From NCBI RefSeq assembly GCF_022346885.1, contig NZ_JAKRNK010000009.1, forward strand, positions 1 through 64,000: DNA of 64,000 nucleotides, given 5' to 3'. The notes under the pieces are model-generated. The model had not been told where the DNA came from, did not search any database, and saw only the letters and a program-made list of their open reading frames with translations. The translations under genes were made by a program, and so were the position numbers. Positions within the stretch are counted from its first letter, which is position 1, and each line of letters starts with the position of its first letter. Below, piece after piece: positions 19,270 through 28,033 of the stretch. Origin of the DNA: Paenibacillus sp. ACRRX (lineage in GTDB: Bacteria; Bacillota; Bacilli; Paenibacillales; Paenibacillaceae).

Positions 19270-19403
19270 CTGATAGGGTCAGAACGATAAGGTTAACGGT
19301 ACCACCGTTCCTTGCGTAAGCGTTCTCTTTTATATGTTAAATTACGTAGCTAGGGCGTCCTAAAGACCGCGCGCATGAATGCTAACGGAGAGTACCCTAT
19401 CAG
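19270..19403 (+). ncRNA. candidate structured 5' leader RNA (unknown class)
   Basis: Perfectly complementary 10-nt arms, CTGATAGGGT (19270-19279) and ACCCTATCAG (19394-19403), enclose about 114 nt. Inside is a nested hairpin: AGAACG (19281-19286)/CGTTCT (19321-19326), AAGG (19289-19292)/CCTT (19310-19313) and AACGGT (19295-19300)/ACCGTT (19304-19309) with a 3-nt loop. A second weaker hairpin lies around 19355-19370. This multi-branched layout closed at its base resembles a riboswitch aptamer. It does not match the TPP, FMN, SAM-I, purine, lysine, glycine, cobalamin, ydaO or c-di-GMP consensus that I can recall, and no obvious terminator follows before the gene at 19476. Confidence 0.5.
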
Positions 19404-19475
19404 CATAGCCAGGCACTCTATTTATACCTACTCACAAATATACTTTTCAACCTATAGAAAAATGGAGGAAACATC

Positions 19476-20798
19476 ATGGAACAATTCCGCTTACCTAAGA
19501 TTGACGTTCCCAAATTCGAACTGCCAGAGGCCGTAAAACGAGTACTGGCAGAAGCAGAGCAGGAGCTGGCGCATCGACCGAAGCTCTTAAAATTGTTTAA
19601 AAACTGCTTCCCAAACACGTTAGAAACAACAACGAAGCTGTTAGATGACGGCACGACTTTTGTATTGACAGGTGATATTCCTGCCATGTGGCTGCGTGAT
19701 TCCGTTGAGCAGGTGATCCATTATGTGCCGCTGGCTAAAGATGATGCCGATTTGCAGCGTATTATTGGTGGTCTGATCAAGCGCCATATGTATTATATCA
19801 ATATAGATCCTTATGCAAATGCATTCAATGAAACAGCGAACGACTGGCATTGGGATGCAAATGATCAAACGGAAATGTCTCCATGGGTATGGGAGCGCAA
19901 ATATGAGCTTGACTCGATGTGCTTTACGATCCGACTTGCTTATATGTATTGGAAAGAAACGGGTCGCACAGATATTTTTGATTCCAACTTTAAATCCGCT
20001 ATGCGGAAAATTGTCGAAGTATGGAAGACGGAGCAGCGTCATTTCGAACAGTCGCCATACCGCTTTAATCGTGAAAATTGCCCAGAAATCGACACGCTTC
20101 GCAACGATGGCATGGGTATGCCGGTCAACTATACCGGAATGACATGGTCGGGCTTCCGCCCTAGTGACGATGCGTGTGATTTCCATTATAATATTCCGTC
20201 CAACATGTTTGCAGTCGTATCCTTACGTCAGATGCAAGAGATTGCTAAGTATGGATTCCGCGACGAGCTATTTGTTGCTGAAATGAAGAAGCTGGAGGGT
20301 GAAATTAACCACGGTATTCAATTGTACGGTGTTGTTAATCATCCGGTATACGGTAAGATATATGCTTATGAAACAGACGGCTTTGGCAACCAGATTTTGT
20401 TGGATGACGCTGGTACGCCTAGCTTAATGTCCATACCGTATTTGGGATATGCTTCGGAAACAGATCCGATCTATCAAAATACGCGCCGCTTTATTTTAAG
20501 CAAAGAAAATCCGTACTATTTTGAAGGCAAAGCTGCCAAAGGAATAGGTAGTCCGCATACACCAGATGGATATGTATGGCACATGGCATTGTCTATGCAA
20601 GGCTTGACGGCTTCAACAGATGAAGAAATGGTCGAGATGATCAACCTGCTTGAAGCGACGGATGCAGATACTGGCTTTATGCATGAAGGCTTCCACTCAG
20701 ATGATCCTTCCATCTTTACACGTGCATGGTTTGCATGGTCCAACAGCTTGTTCTCACAGCTCGTGTACAAAGCGATGAAGCGTGGTCTGCTTAAATAG
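19476..20798 (+). CDS. GH125 exo-alpha-1,6-mannosidase
   Basis: 440 residues of glycoside hydrolase family 125, metal-independent exo-alpha-1,6-mannosidases. Family segments include GDIPAMWLRDS near 66-76, the HWDANDQTEMSPWVWERKYE block, FRPSDDACDFHY near 226-237 with a candidate acid residue, and MHEGFHSDDP near 404 with a candidate base. No signal peptide, so it acts on imported mannosides. The ATG has GGAGG at about 6 nt. A structured leader and cre-like site lie upstream, and no transporter or mannose-metabolism genes are adjacent. Confidence 0.92.
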   Translation: MEQFRLPKIDVPKFELPEAVKRVLAEAEQELAHRPKLLKLFKNCFPNTLETTTKLLDDGTTFVLTGDIPAMWLRDSVEQVIHYVPLAKDDADLQRIIGGLIKRHMYYINIDPYANAFNETANDWHWDANDQTEMSPWVWERKYELDSMCFTIRLAYMYWKETGRTDIFDSNFKSAMRKIVEVWKTEQRHFEQSPYRFNRENCPEIDTLRNDGMGMPVNYTGMTWSGFRPSDDACDFHYNIPSNMFAVVSLRQMQEIAKYGFRDELFVAEMKKLEGEINHGIQLYGVVNHPVYGKIYAYETDGFGNQILLDDAGTPSLMSIPYLGYASETDPIYQNTRRFILSKENPYYFEGKAAKGIGSPHTPDGYVWHMALSMQGLTASTDEEMVEMINLLEATDADTGFMHEGFHSDDPSIFTRAWFAWSNSLFSQLVYKAMKRGLLK

Positions 20799-20865
20799 TT
20801 GGCCAGAAACATCATCGTGAGCTTAGCGATTCAGAAGTAGGACATGTCTGGATTTGTAACGATTC

Positions 20866-20896
20866 GAAATAGGGCGAGGGGTTCTCGTCCTATTTC
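20866..20896 (+). terminator. terminator of the mannosidase gene
   Basis: 13-bp stem GAAATAGGGCGAG / CTCGTCCTATTTC (one G-T pair), 5-nt loop, followed by a short T-rich stretch. Confidence 0.8.
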
Positions 20897-21061
20897 TTCA
20901 TTCCTCCACTTAGATTTGACTTCGTCCAGGTATTACTTGGCTAATTTCCATTCTTTAGTTCATCGAACACCCATTTTTCACGAATAATTGCTTGTTGATC
21001 TGTAATAAGGGCTTGTTATTGCAGCTTTTTCACATAATAATATAAAAACGAGTAGTGCTTT

Positions 21062-21082
21062 CTGAAACGTTTTCAGTATAAT
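21062..21082 (+). promoter_or_regulatory. palindrome abutting a -10 box upstream of cheX
   Basis: CTGAAACGTTTTCAG (21062-21076) is a near-perfect palindrome immediately before TATAAT (21077-21082). It resembles LacI-family or cre sites but has one base fewer than the cre consensus. No good -35 box was found, so an activator or a shorter-range repressor is possible. Confidence 0.35.
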
Positions 21083-21168
21083 AGTCTTAGAGTTTCTGGG
21101 TGTATGAGGACGGTTTGATTTTGTCGAATATACTCCCTTAGTGTCGGAAAGGGGCGAAAGCTACAGAT

Positions 21169-21621
21169 ATGAAAGCCGAATGGATTCAGCCTTTTTTACA
21201 ATCGGCGTGCAATGTGATCGAACAGATTGTACAGGTTCGTCCTGAACGTGGGGAGCTTGAAATGTTATCTTGGAGCGGCGCACATGATCTACGTATTCAA
21301 TTCAATCTGACTGGACAGATGACCGCTCATGTCGCATTCGGCTTAAATGAAGGTGCTGCTCTCAAAATGGCCTCGGCTATGATGGGGGGCTTCCAATTGG
21401 AGGCTCTGGATACGATGGGGGAAAGTGCTATTTCCGAGCTTGGCAATATGATAAGTGGTAATGCGTCCACTTTATTGTATAATCAAGGTATTCACGTTGA
21501 TATTACACCTCCGCAACTGCTGCTGATCGGGGCAGCGCCGAACTGTGGTTCAACGGCGATGACGGTGCCGTTGCACGTGCGGGACATTGGGCGATTTGAT
21601 ATTATGATGCGCATAGGTTAG
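21169..21621 (+). CDS. cheX: CheX-type chemotaxis phosphatase
   Basis: 150 residues of the CheC/CheX/FliY phosphatase family. The signature helix ESAISELGNMISGNA contains the Glu and Asn used to dephosphorylate CheY-P, followed by the conserved TPP segment. CheX dimers shorten the lifetime of phosphorylated CheY. No other chemotaxis or flagellar genes are nearby, so it works with components encoded elsewhere. The start has GGGGCG-type spacing only; the SDR gene follows at 16 nt and may be co-transcribed. Confidence 0.85.
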   Translation: MKAEWIQPFLQSACNVIEQIVQVRPERGELEMLSWSGAHDLRIQFNLTGQMTAHVAFGLNEGAALKMASAMMGGFQLEALDTMGESAISELGNMISGNASTLLYNQGIHVDITPPQLLLIGAAPNCGSTAMTVPLHVRDIGRFDIMMRIG

Positions 21622-21637
21622 AGAGGTAGAGACCGAG

Positions 21638-22414
21638 ATGGATATAAAAGGATCAGTCGTTGTCATAACAGGTGCTTCAAGCGGAATTGGTGCTCTAACC
21701 GCCCAACTTGTCGCTGAAGCGGGAGCAATACCAGTTCTGGCAGCGCGTTCTACAGATAAGCTGGCACATGTGTCTGCCCGAATACAAGGACAGCATGAAT
21801 GTGTTCAACTCGACGTTACTAATGCGGAAGAAGTTGAGCATGTCATGGCACGGATCATAGAAACATATGGACGTATTGACATTTTGTTGAACAATGCGGG
21901 CTTTGGCCTGTTTGAACGAGCAACTGATCTGACATTAGGTCAATTTGAAGCGATGATGGACGTTAATTATATGGGGACTGTCCGCTGTACGAAGGCAGTA
22001 TTGCCTTCGATGCTGGAACGACGATCAGGCCGGATCGTGAATGTGGCTTCTATGGCGGGCAAGATTGGTTCACCCAAGTCATCGGCGTACTCTGCTTCTA
22101 AACATGCTGTACTCGGATTTACGAACTCGTTGCGGATGGAACTGGCAGGCACTGGGGTAACCGTGTCGGCCGTAAATCCGGGCCCGATAGATACACCATT
22201 TTTTGACGTGGCAGATCCGACGGGCCATTACGTGAACAATATCAAGTGGTTTATGATGCCTCCAGAACGTGTAGCCAAACGGATTCTTCGTGTGATGGAG
22301 CGCGGCACTTCGGAGGTGGACCTGCCATGGTTGGCTGCGGCAGGAACCAAGTTTATGCAGCTGTTTCCGCGTATATCAAACCGCGTTGCAGGCAGGATGC
22401 TGAATAAGAAATAA
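21638..22414 (+). CDS. short-chain dehydrogenase/reductase (classical SDR)
   Basis: 258 residues with the Rossmann TGASSGIG at 11-18, NNAG at 85-88 and the catalytic Ser138, Tyr151 and Lys155 (YSASK). NADP preference is suggested by Arg after beta-strand 2 (AARSTD). The C-terminus matches the YqjQ/DltE-like subgroup that acts on lipid-like or unknown substrates. It lies 16 nt after cheX with its own AGAGG site, and is followed by a strong terminator. Confidence 0.9.
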   Translation: MDIKGSVVVITGASSGIGALTAQLVAEAGAIPVLAARSTDKLAHVSARIQGQHECVQLDVTNAEEVEHVMARIIETYGRIDILLNNAGFGLFERATDLTLGQFEAMMDVNYMGTVRCTKAVLPSMLERRSGRIVNVASMAGKIGSPKSSAYSASKHAVLGFTNSLRMELAGTGVTVSAVNPGPIDTPFFDVADPTGHYVNNIKWFMMPPERVAKRILRVMERGTSEVDLPWLAAAGTKFMQLFPRISNRVAGRMLNKK

Positions 22415-22431
22415 CGCGCTGCTTACATAAC

Positions 22432-22466
22432 AAGAGTCCGCTGTCCTGACGGGAAGGCGGACTCTT
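22432..22466 (+). terminator. terminator of cheX-SDR
   Basis: Perfect 10-bp stem AAGAGTCCGC / GCGGACTCTT with a 15-nt loop and a short T-run. Confidence 0.85.
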
Positions 22467-22476
22467 TACATATGTT

Positions 22477-22626
22477 ATGAAAGAGGTGCATATGTGGTTG
22501 CGCAGCGGACGTACATCTGTCGGCGGCTATTACCCTAAACTTGGCTTGTCGGCGCATGGCGATTCGTTTGATCTTTCCCCAATCGGTCCACACACCGACA
22601 TGTATAAAAATTTGTCAAAGGATTGA
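22477..22626 (+). CDS. possible small protein (44-49 residues)
   Basis: A short open frame starts at ATG 22477 or, better placed behind GAGGTG, at ATG 22492, and stops at 22626. The product is hydrophilic and unusual: Gly-Gly-Tyr-Tyr-Pro and a Ser/Asp/Pro-rich centre, no membrane segment. It sits between the SDR terminator and a convergent gene. I do not recognise it. Spacing of the ribosome site to the second ATG is short (3-4 nt). It could be a real small spore or coat-type protein or a chance frame. Confidence 0.3.
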   Translation: MKEVHMWLRSGRTSVGGYYPKLGLSAHGDSFDLSPIGPHTDMYKNLSKD

Positions 22627-22631
22627 GACAG

Positions 22632-22907
22632 CTAAGTGTTTCCGTTGGTCGGGTGAGCCTTCTGCTGGGCCTCATGCAATGACTTTACTTGCTCAAAGAT
22701 TGTGCGAATAGCGGCCTTTGCTTCAGGGTGCTGTTCGTTCCAATGGCGAGTCAGGTGGGGCATTGTTTTGTGAATATGACTAAACGTAGCCCATACTTTA
22801 AGCATTTGTATGGTCTGTTCATCGTCCTTGCCTGTTAAACGCTCGCTGTAGGTGAGCAGCAACTGCTCAAACGCTTCATTTATTGTATCGTTCCATATTT
22901 TATCCAT
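22632..22907 (-). CDS. small hypothetical protein, YusU/DUF2573-like
   Basis: 91 residues, all-helical in appearance, hydrophilic. The central pattern (MLKVWATFSHIHKTMPHLTRHW) resembles Bacillus YusU, a DUF2573 protein of unknown function. The ATG at 22907 has AAAGGAG at 6 nt. It converges with the small frame at 22477-22626 and is divergent from the helicase gene. No function can be assigned. Confidence 0.75.
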   Translation of the reverse strand: MDKIWNDTINEAFEQLLLTYSERLTGKDDEQTIQMLKVWATFSHIHKTMPHLTRHWNEQHPEAKAAIRTIFEQVKSLHEAQQKAHPTNGNT

Positions 22908-23054
22908 GTTATAACTCCTTTGTTAAGATGAGTGACATGTTCAGGCTAACATAATTGGTCAACAGATGAAAGTTGGAGGAAACGTCGGAATTCGTTATAA
23001 TGAGACGAAGAAGACAAGCGATCAGGTATTGCTTCATAGAGAGGAAAGAGTGAT

Positions 23055-24362
23055 GTGACCGTTTCATTTACTGATTTACAAGTTGACGCGGGCTTGGTAG
23101 AACGCCTGCAAGCCCGTGATATCCATACGGCTTCTCCGATTCAGGCAGAAGCGATTCCAGCAGCGCTGCAAGGCAAAGATGTGCTGGCACAATCCCAGAC
23201 AGGAACAGGCAAGACATTTGCCTACTTGCTGCCGCTTATTATGAGATTGCAAGCGGATGAGAAACGAACGCAGGCTGCCGTGATTGCACCGACACAAGAG
23301 CTGGCGATGCAGATTGTACGTGAAGCGGAGGCGCTTCTGGAGGGCAGCGATACGATTGTGCAGCCGCTAATTGGCGGTGCTGCGCTGCATCGTCAGGTGG
23401 ACAAGCTGAAGCTGCGTCCGCAATTAGTGGTGGGAACGCCTGGACGAATCCGCGAGCTGGTCGAGATGAAGAAGTTGAAAATTCACGAAGTGAACACAAT
23501 TGTAGTGGACGAAGTGGATCATGTTTTACAAAAGGGCGGAGCCAGCGATACGGACATTATACTGAATCGTGCGAAACGCGACCGCCAGTTGTTGTTCTTC
23601 TCTGCTACGCTGCCGGCAGATGTGAAGCGGCTCGCCGAGAAGTGGATGCACGAACCCGTTGCTATCGGCATCGAGCCAGATAAGCGGGTTGCTGATTCGA
23701 TCGAGCATCTCTTCTTTGTCACGGAAGAACGTGACAAGATCGACCTGCTGCGCCGATTGGTTCGACATTGGAAGCCGAAGCAGGCTATCGTCTTTGTGAA
23801 CGATTCGCAGATGATTGGCGAATGGGAGTCGAAGCTTAGTTATACACAGTTGTCCGTTGGCTCGCTGTACGGCGATGCCCCGAAGCAAGAGCGAGTGAAC
23901 GTGCTCCGTCGCTTTCGCGAGGGCGAGTTCCAACTGCTGCTTGCCACGGACGTGGCTGCACGGGGGCTTGATATTCCCGAGCTGCCATACGTGTTCAGCC
24001 TGCAGCCTGCTCTGAATGCGGAGCATTATGTGCACCGTTCGGGACGTACAGGTCGTATGGGACGACAGGGAGTGTCGGTAAGTATCATTACGGAACGTGA
24101 ACGCTTTATTATACGCAAGTTCGAACGTGAGTTGCATATTCCCATTAAGGAACGCAGCTTCTATGATGGTCGTATTTCGGAAGCGGAAGCAGACCATCTC
24201 CGTGCAAAACCACGTACTGCCAAGCCATCCTTTACATCCGACAAGCCGTCGCGTGAGAAGGTTGTTCGGGACAAAGGCTCCAATGGTCGTCACCGTGACC
24301 GTAAGAACAAGGGGGCGCCGAAGTGGCTGAAGGAAAAGCAAAATCAACCGAAGCCTGAATAA
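23055..24362 (+). CDS. DEAD-box RNA helicase (YfmL-like)
   Basis: 435 residues from a GTG start with GAGGAAAG upstream. Motifs: Q motif Gln30, Walker A SQTGTGKT 47-54, Ia PTQELA, GTPGR 128-131, motif II DEVD 152-155 in place of DEAD, SAT, and motif VI HRSGRTGR. The C-terminus (about 390-435) is a basic K/R-rich tail suited to RNA binding. The LIGGA and VVGTPGRI.ELVEMKKLKIHEV context resembles Bacillus YfmL, involved in 50S ribosome biogenesis and cold growth. Monocistronic with a strong terminator. Confidence 0.9.
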   Translation: MTVSFTDLQVDAGLVERLQARDIHTASPIQAEAIPAALQGKDVLAQSQTGTGKTFAYLLPLIMRLQADEKRTQAAVIAPTQELAMQIVREAEALLEGSDTIVQPLIGGAALHRQVDKLKLRPQLVVGTPGRIRELVEMKKLKIHEVNTIVVDEVDHVLQKGGASDTDIILNRAKRDRQLLFFSATLPADVKRLAEKWMHEPVAIGIEPDKRVADSIEHLFFVTEERDKIDLLRRLVRHWKPKQAIVFVNDSQMIGEWESKLSYTQLSVGSLYGDAPKQERVNVLRRFREGEFQLLLATDVAARGLDIPELPYVFSLQPALNAEHYVHRSGRTGRMGRQGVSVSIITERERFIIRKFERELHIPIKERSFYDGRISEAEADHLRAKPRTAKPSFTSDKPSREKVVRDKGSNGRHRDRKNKGAPKWLKEKQNQPKPE

Positions 24363-24368
24363 ATGTGT

Positions 24369-24413
24369 AGAAGCTGTCCGCTGCGGAAAAAGATAAGCAG
24401 CAGGACAGCTTCT
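24369..24413 (+). terminator. terminator of the helicase gene
   Basis: 11-bp stem AGAAGCTGTCC / GGACAGCTTCT extended inward by GCTGC/GCAGC; weak T-run (ATCTTTGG) after it. Confidence 0.75.
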
Positions 24414-24569
24414 ATCTTTGGTCGGTAGCACGCTAGGGTCGATCTGTCAGTTTAGCTGACCCCCAAAATACCAGGCCTCTTTCCGTGATTGTAAGATCAT
24501 CATCTGTTTATCTGACAATTATTCTAATCTGGTTAGAATGCCAGGTCTTTTTTTAGTGCGATATTGAAC

Positions 24570-24721
24570 TCATCTTTTTATGTTGGTATCAACAGCTTGA
24601 AGCCTGATGTTCATCATTTCGCCGTAATTTTCATCGATAACCGACTCTACTCTACTCCCGCAATTAAATATTGCTGGACTTTTTGTTGTTCTTCCCTTGA
24701 TACACCTACCCAATTGGGCAT
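24570..24721 (-). pseudogene. small gene broken by a 5-bp tandem duplication
   Basis: On the minus strand ATG 24721 opens a frame MPNWVGVSREEQQKVQQYLI that meets a stop after GVE. Near 24645-24657 the plus strand reads CTCTACTCTACTC, a 5-bp tandem duplication. Removing one copy restores a continuous frame (IAGVESVIDENYGEMMNI and on) to the TGA at 24570, giving a 48-residue product; 152 minus 5 is exactly 49 codons. Composition on both sides is coding-like. No clear ribosome site, and the family is not recognised. The rest of the 24414-24911 gap holds a short hairpin at about 24528-24546 and nothing else I can support. Confidence 0.4.
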
Positions 24722-24911
24722 TCAGAACAGTGCGTTCATATAATAACAAATTTATGATATTCCTCGTTGTAGCTGGGGATGTTGCATTCTATCAGATCAG
24801 ATAAAAGTGAAGATATGCTAGAGTTAGGATACCTATATTACGGTTCTGTAGTTGAATATTGGAAAATAGCTCTTTATACTGGTATATAAGTGGGAAAAGG
24901 AGGAATAGAAG

Positions 24912-26327
24912 TTGTTGCGATTACATAAGGGTTGGAAAGCATTGTTAGCGAGTATAATGGTGATTGTCTTATTAAGTGGTTGTATGGGTGAGAAGTCCGT
25001 ATTGGAGAAAATGCCGGAGAATGGCGGCAAGCTAAAAGTGATGTATTGGGACGAGGAGCAATTCTATCGATCTTTTGGCAACTATTTTAGCATCAAATAT
25101 CAGAATGTTGATTTTGAAGTTGTTAGTATGAATTCCATGTTTGAACAAAACCAAGAGAAGGAAAATGAGAAAAAAGATCCGGATCAACGGCTGCTTGAAT
25201 TTATCGATAAAGAAAAGCCGGATGTCATTATGTTGAGCCAAGAGCAAATATCAAAATTGGTCGAGAAGGGCAAGTTATATAATCTGGACCCGATTATTGC
25301 TCAGGAACAAGTGGACATGAAAGATATGCTGCCAGGTATGATTGATATGTTCCGTGAACTTGGGGGCGGCGGTTTGTATGGCATGGCGCCATACTATTAT
25401 ACGCAGGTTGTATACTATAATGCGGATTTATTTAAGAAGCAAGGGATCGACCTACCTAAACATAAGATGTCATGGGAAGAACTGCTGAACTTGGCTGCGC
25501 GCTTTAATCAAGGATCTGGGGAAGATCAGATGTACGGCATAGCCAACCAGTTCTCAGACAGTTCCCAACTGTTAATGAACATCGCTCAAGCTTCTAATCT
25601 GCAGGTATTGGATGCGCGGGGCGAGAAAGTACTGCTGAATTCAGATGGATGGAAACATTCGTTTAAGCTGGTAGCGGATGCGATCCGCAACAAAGCCTAT
25701 AAAGCGGCAAAACCAGATAGCAACGGCAATTATATGGGATCTGATCAAAATGAATTTATGCAGGGCAAAGCCGCGATGGCCTTGGAAAGCTCATGGTATG
25801 CCAACAATATTGTCAATATGAACAGATACGGCAACAATAAAGAGCTCAAGCCGTTTGAATGGGGAATGGTGACGATGCCTGTAAATCCGGCCAAGCCAGA
25901 TGAGTCGCCATACATTAGTTTTTATAATATTTTTGCTATCCATCAAGACTCGCCTAATAAACGTCTGGCATGGGAGTTCCTGAAATTTATGAATGGCCCT
26001 GAGATGGCTAAGGCTGCCTCCAAGACGATAAGTGGGGAATTACCAACCCGCACGACCTACTTTAAAGAAATTAGTGGCAAGAGCGCGGAAGCGTTTACGA
26101 TGTTAAAGCCTTCTTCAGCTGCCATTAATATGTATCGTGCATTTGAAAATAATAAAGTTCCGCAGGACTTCTACGGCAACCTCAATACATCCATACTGAA
26201 AGCTATTGATGATATCGTAGGTAACAAAGCGAGTGTAGATGAGGCGTTAGCTGCACTGCAGCAGGATTTACAGTCCAAGCTGGATGCAAGTAAGAAGAAA
26301 GCGGCAGAACAACCAACCAAAAAGTAA
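24912..26327 (+). CDS. extracellular solute-binding lipoprotein, copy 1
   Basis: 471 residues from a TTG start supported by AAAGGAGG at 8 nt. The lipobox LLSGC places the acylated Cys at 24. The body is a family 1 (sugar-type) ABC binding protein with a YYN.DLFKKQGIDLPK segment and the typical MAKAASKTISGELPTRTTYF C-terminal region. No permease or ATPase genes adjoin, so it must serve a transporter encoded elsewhere or act as a sensor. It is strongly similar to the next gene in sequence, start codon and leader, and is a tandem duplicate. Confidence 0.88.
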   Translation: MLRLHKGWKALLASIMVIVLLSGCMGEKSVLEKMPENGGKLKVMYWDEEQFYRSFGNYFSIKYQNVDFEVVSMNSMFEQNQEKENEKKDPDQRLLEFIDKEKPDVIMLSQEQISKLVEKGKLYNLDPIIAQEQVDMKDMLPGMIDMFRELGGGGLYGMAPYYYTQVVYYNADLFKKQGIDLPKHKMSWEELLNLAARFNQGSGEDQMYGIANQFSDSSQLLMNIAQASNLQVLDARGEKVLLNSDGWKHSFKLVADAIRNKAYKAAKPDSNGNYMGSDQNEFMQGKAAMALESSWYANNIVNMNRYGNNKELKPFEWGMVTMPVNPAKPDESPYISFYNIFAIHQDSPNKRLAWEFLKFMNGPEMAKAASKTISGELPTRTTYFKEISGKSAEAFTMLKPSSAAINMYRAFENNKVPQDFYGNLNTSILKAIDDIVGNKASVDEALAALQQDLQSKLDASKKKAAEQPTKK

Positions 26328-26335
26328 CCAGGAAG

Positions 26336-26376
26336 AAAAGCCATGATTGCATGAATTGCAATTGTGGCTTTTTTAT
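26336..26376 (+). terminator. terminator of binding protein copy 1
   Basis: Stem AAAAGCCA / TGGCTTTT with inner GCA/TGC pairing, ending in six T. Confidence 0.9.
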
Positions 26377-26623
26377 GTTGTTCAGCGAGTGGGGAGAGAT
26401 CATTATTTCTTAATACTTTTATGAAATCCTTAAATAGTTCTTAACCTTCTATTAATATCATAATTTTCATGTTTTTATGTGGTACGATTTGATTCATTGC
26501 CGGGTCTATAACTGACATTTCAAGCTGAAGAAAAGTCGTGTGTGAGGATGGATTGAGTTAAAGGAAGAAAAGAAAATAGATAGATCATAACCATTCAGGT
26601 GTAAAATAAAGGAGGAACTACAG

Positions 26624-28021
26624 TTGTTGCAATTACATAAGAGTTGGAAGGTCCTGTTGGCAAGTATGATGATCTTGGTGTTATTAAGTGGATGTATGGG
26701 TGAGAAGCCAGTGTTGGAGAAAATGCCAGAGAATGGTGGCAAGTTAAAAGTTATGTATTGGGATGAGGAGCTATTTTACCGATTTTATGGTAATTTCTTT
26801 TCTATCAAGTATCAGAATGTTGATTTTGAAGTCGTTAATATGAACGCCATGGATGAGGAGAATCAGGATAAGGAATTCAAAGATCCGAATCAGAAGCTGC
26901 TGGAATTTGTTGAGAAGGAGAAGCCAGATATCATCATGTTAGATCAGGAGCAGCTGCCTAAGCTGGCTGAGAAAGGCAAGCTATATAATCTGGATCCGAT
27001 ACTCGCACAGGAACAGGTGGATATGAAAGATATGCTGCCAGGTGTGATCGATATGTTCCGCGAGCTCGGAGATGGCAATTTGTATGCACTGACACCTTAC
27101 TATTATGGTTCAGCGGTTTACTACAACGCAGACTTATTTAAGGCGCAAGGTGTCGAACTGCCAAAACACCAAATGTCATGGGAGGAGCTGTTGAATCTTG
27201 CGGCTCGTTTTAATAAAGGTTCTGGGGAGGACCAGACGTATGGGATTGCCAATCAGTTTTCAGAAAGTTATGATTTTTTGATGGATGTGGCTCAATCGAC
27301 TAATTTGCAAGTACTGGATTCTCGTAATGAGAAAGTGCTGCTACATACAGACGGCTGGAAAAACTCATTTAAACTGGTGACGGATGCTATACGGAACAAA
27401 GCCTATAAACTGCCAGAGCAGAACAACAATGGCGGGTACTCGAGTTTTAACAACAACGAGTTTATGTCAGGCAAAGCGGCAATGGCTATGGAAGGTTCAT
27501 GGTTTATTTACAATATTGTAAATATGACCAAATATGAGAAAGATAATAAGCCGTTTGAGTGGGGCATGGTGACGATGCCTGTCAACCCGAGTAGACCAGA
27601 TGAGTCGCCATACATTAGCTTTAATGGGATTTATGCCATAAACCAAGACTCACCTAATAAGCCTCTGGCATGGGAATTTTTGAAGTTTATGAGTGGACCA
27701 GAGATGGCTAAGGCAGCCTCCAAGAACTTAGGTGACCTTCCGATTCGTACGACATACTTAAAAGAAATTGGTGGTAGTGGTAAGAGTGCGGAAGCCTTTA
27801 CCATGCTGAAGCCAAGTTTAGTACAAAATATTCGGAATTTTAGAAATAAAGATGTACCCAAAGATTTTGAAACCACTATTCGCACTTTGGTGGGACAAGC
27901 TATTGATGATGTAGTTGCCAATAAGAAAAGTATTGATGAAGCATTGGCAGCAATACAACAGGAGCTGCAGATGAAGCTGGATACGCACCGTAATGCTGCT
28001 GAGAACAGTCCAAAGAAGTAA
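26624..28021 (+). CDS. extracellular solute-binding lipoprotein, copy 2
   Basis: 465 residues, again from a TTG start behind AAAGGAGG, with lipobox LLSGC (Cys24). It is collinear with copy 1: the MGEK.VLEKMPENGGKLKVMYW start, the EEQVDMKDMLPG segment and the C-terminal third are nearly the same, while the region after residue 50 and the last 60 residues diverge. The two copies have separate leaders and terminators, so they can be expressed independently. The ligand is probably a carbohydrate by family; copies may differ in specificity. Confidence 0.88.
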   Translation: MLQLHKSWKVLLASMMILVLLSGCMGEKPVLEKMPENGGKLKVMYWDEELFYRFYGNFFSIKYQNVDFEVVNMNAMDEENQDKEFKDPNQKLLEFVEKEKPDIIMLDQEQLPKLAEKGKLYNLDPILAQEQVDMKDMLPGVIDMFRELGDGNLYALTPYYYGSAVYYNADLFKAQGVELPKHQMSWEELLNLAARFNKGSGEDQTYGIANQFSESYDFLMDVAQSTNLQVLDSRNEKVLLHTDGWKNSFKLVTDAIRNKAYKLPEQNNNGGYSSFNNNEFMSGKAAMAMEGSWFIYNIVNMTKYEKDNKPFEWGMVTMPVNPSRPDESPYISFNGIYAINQDSPNKPLAWEFLKFMSGPEMAKAASKNLGDLPIRTTYLKEIGGSGKSAEAFTMLKPSLVQNIRNFRNKDVPKDFETTIRTLVGQAIDDVVANKKSIDEALAAIQQELQMKLDTHRNAAENSPKK

Positions 28022-28033
28022 TCTATAACCGAT

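Noticed and set aside
19289..19326. T-box-like GGTGGTACCG on the minus strand
   Set aside because: No stem I/specifier features upstream, no terminator, and the downstream minus-strand gene is not a tRNA- or amino-acid-related gene. The palindromic core explains the match.
21062..21076. cre site upstream of cheX
   Set aside because: The spacing around CG is one base short of the cre consensus, so it is listed only as a palindrome.
23526..24431. 301-codon minus-strand frame opposite the helicase
   Set aside because: Helicase motifs are complete on the plus strand; the antisense frame starts inside the terminator and has no recognisable features.
24528..24556. ATTCTAA/TTAGAAT hairpin followed by a run of seven T as terminator
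   Set aside because: The T-run is about 13 nt beyond the stem and no plus-strand gene ends nearby; the helicase already has its own terminator.
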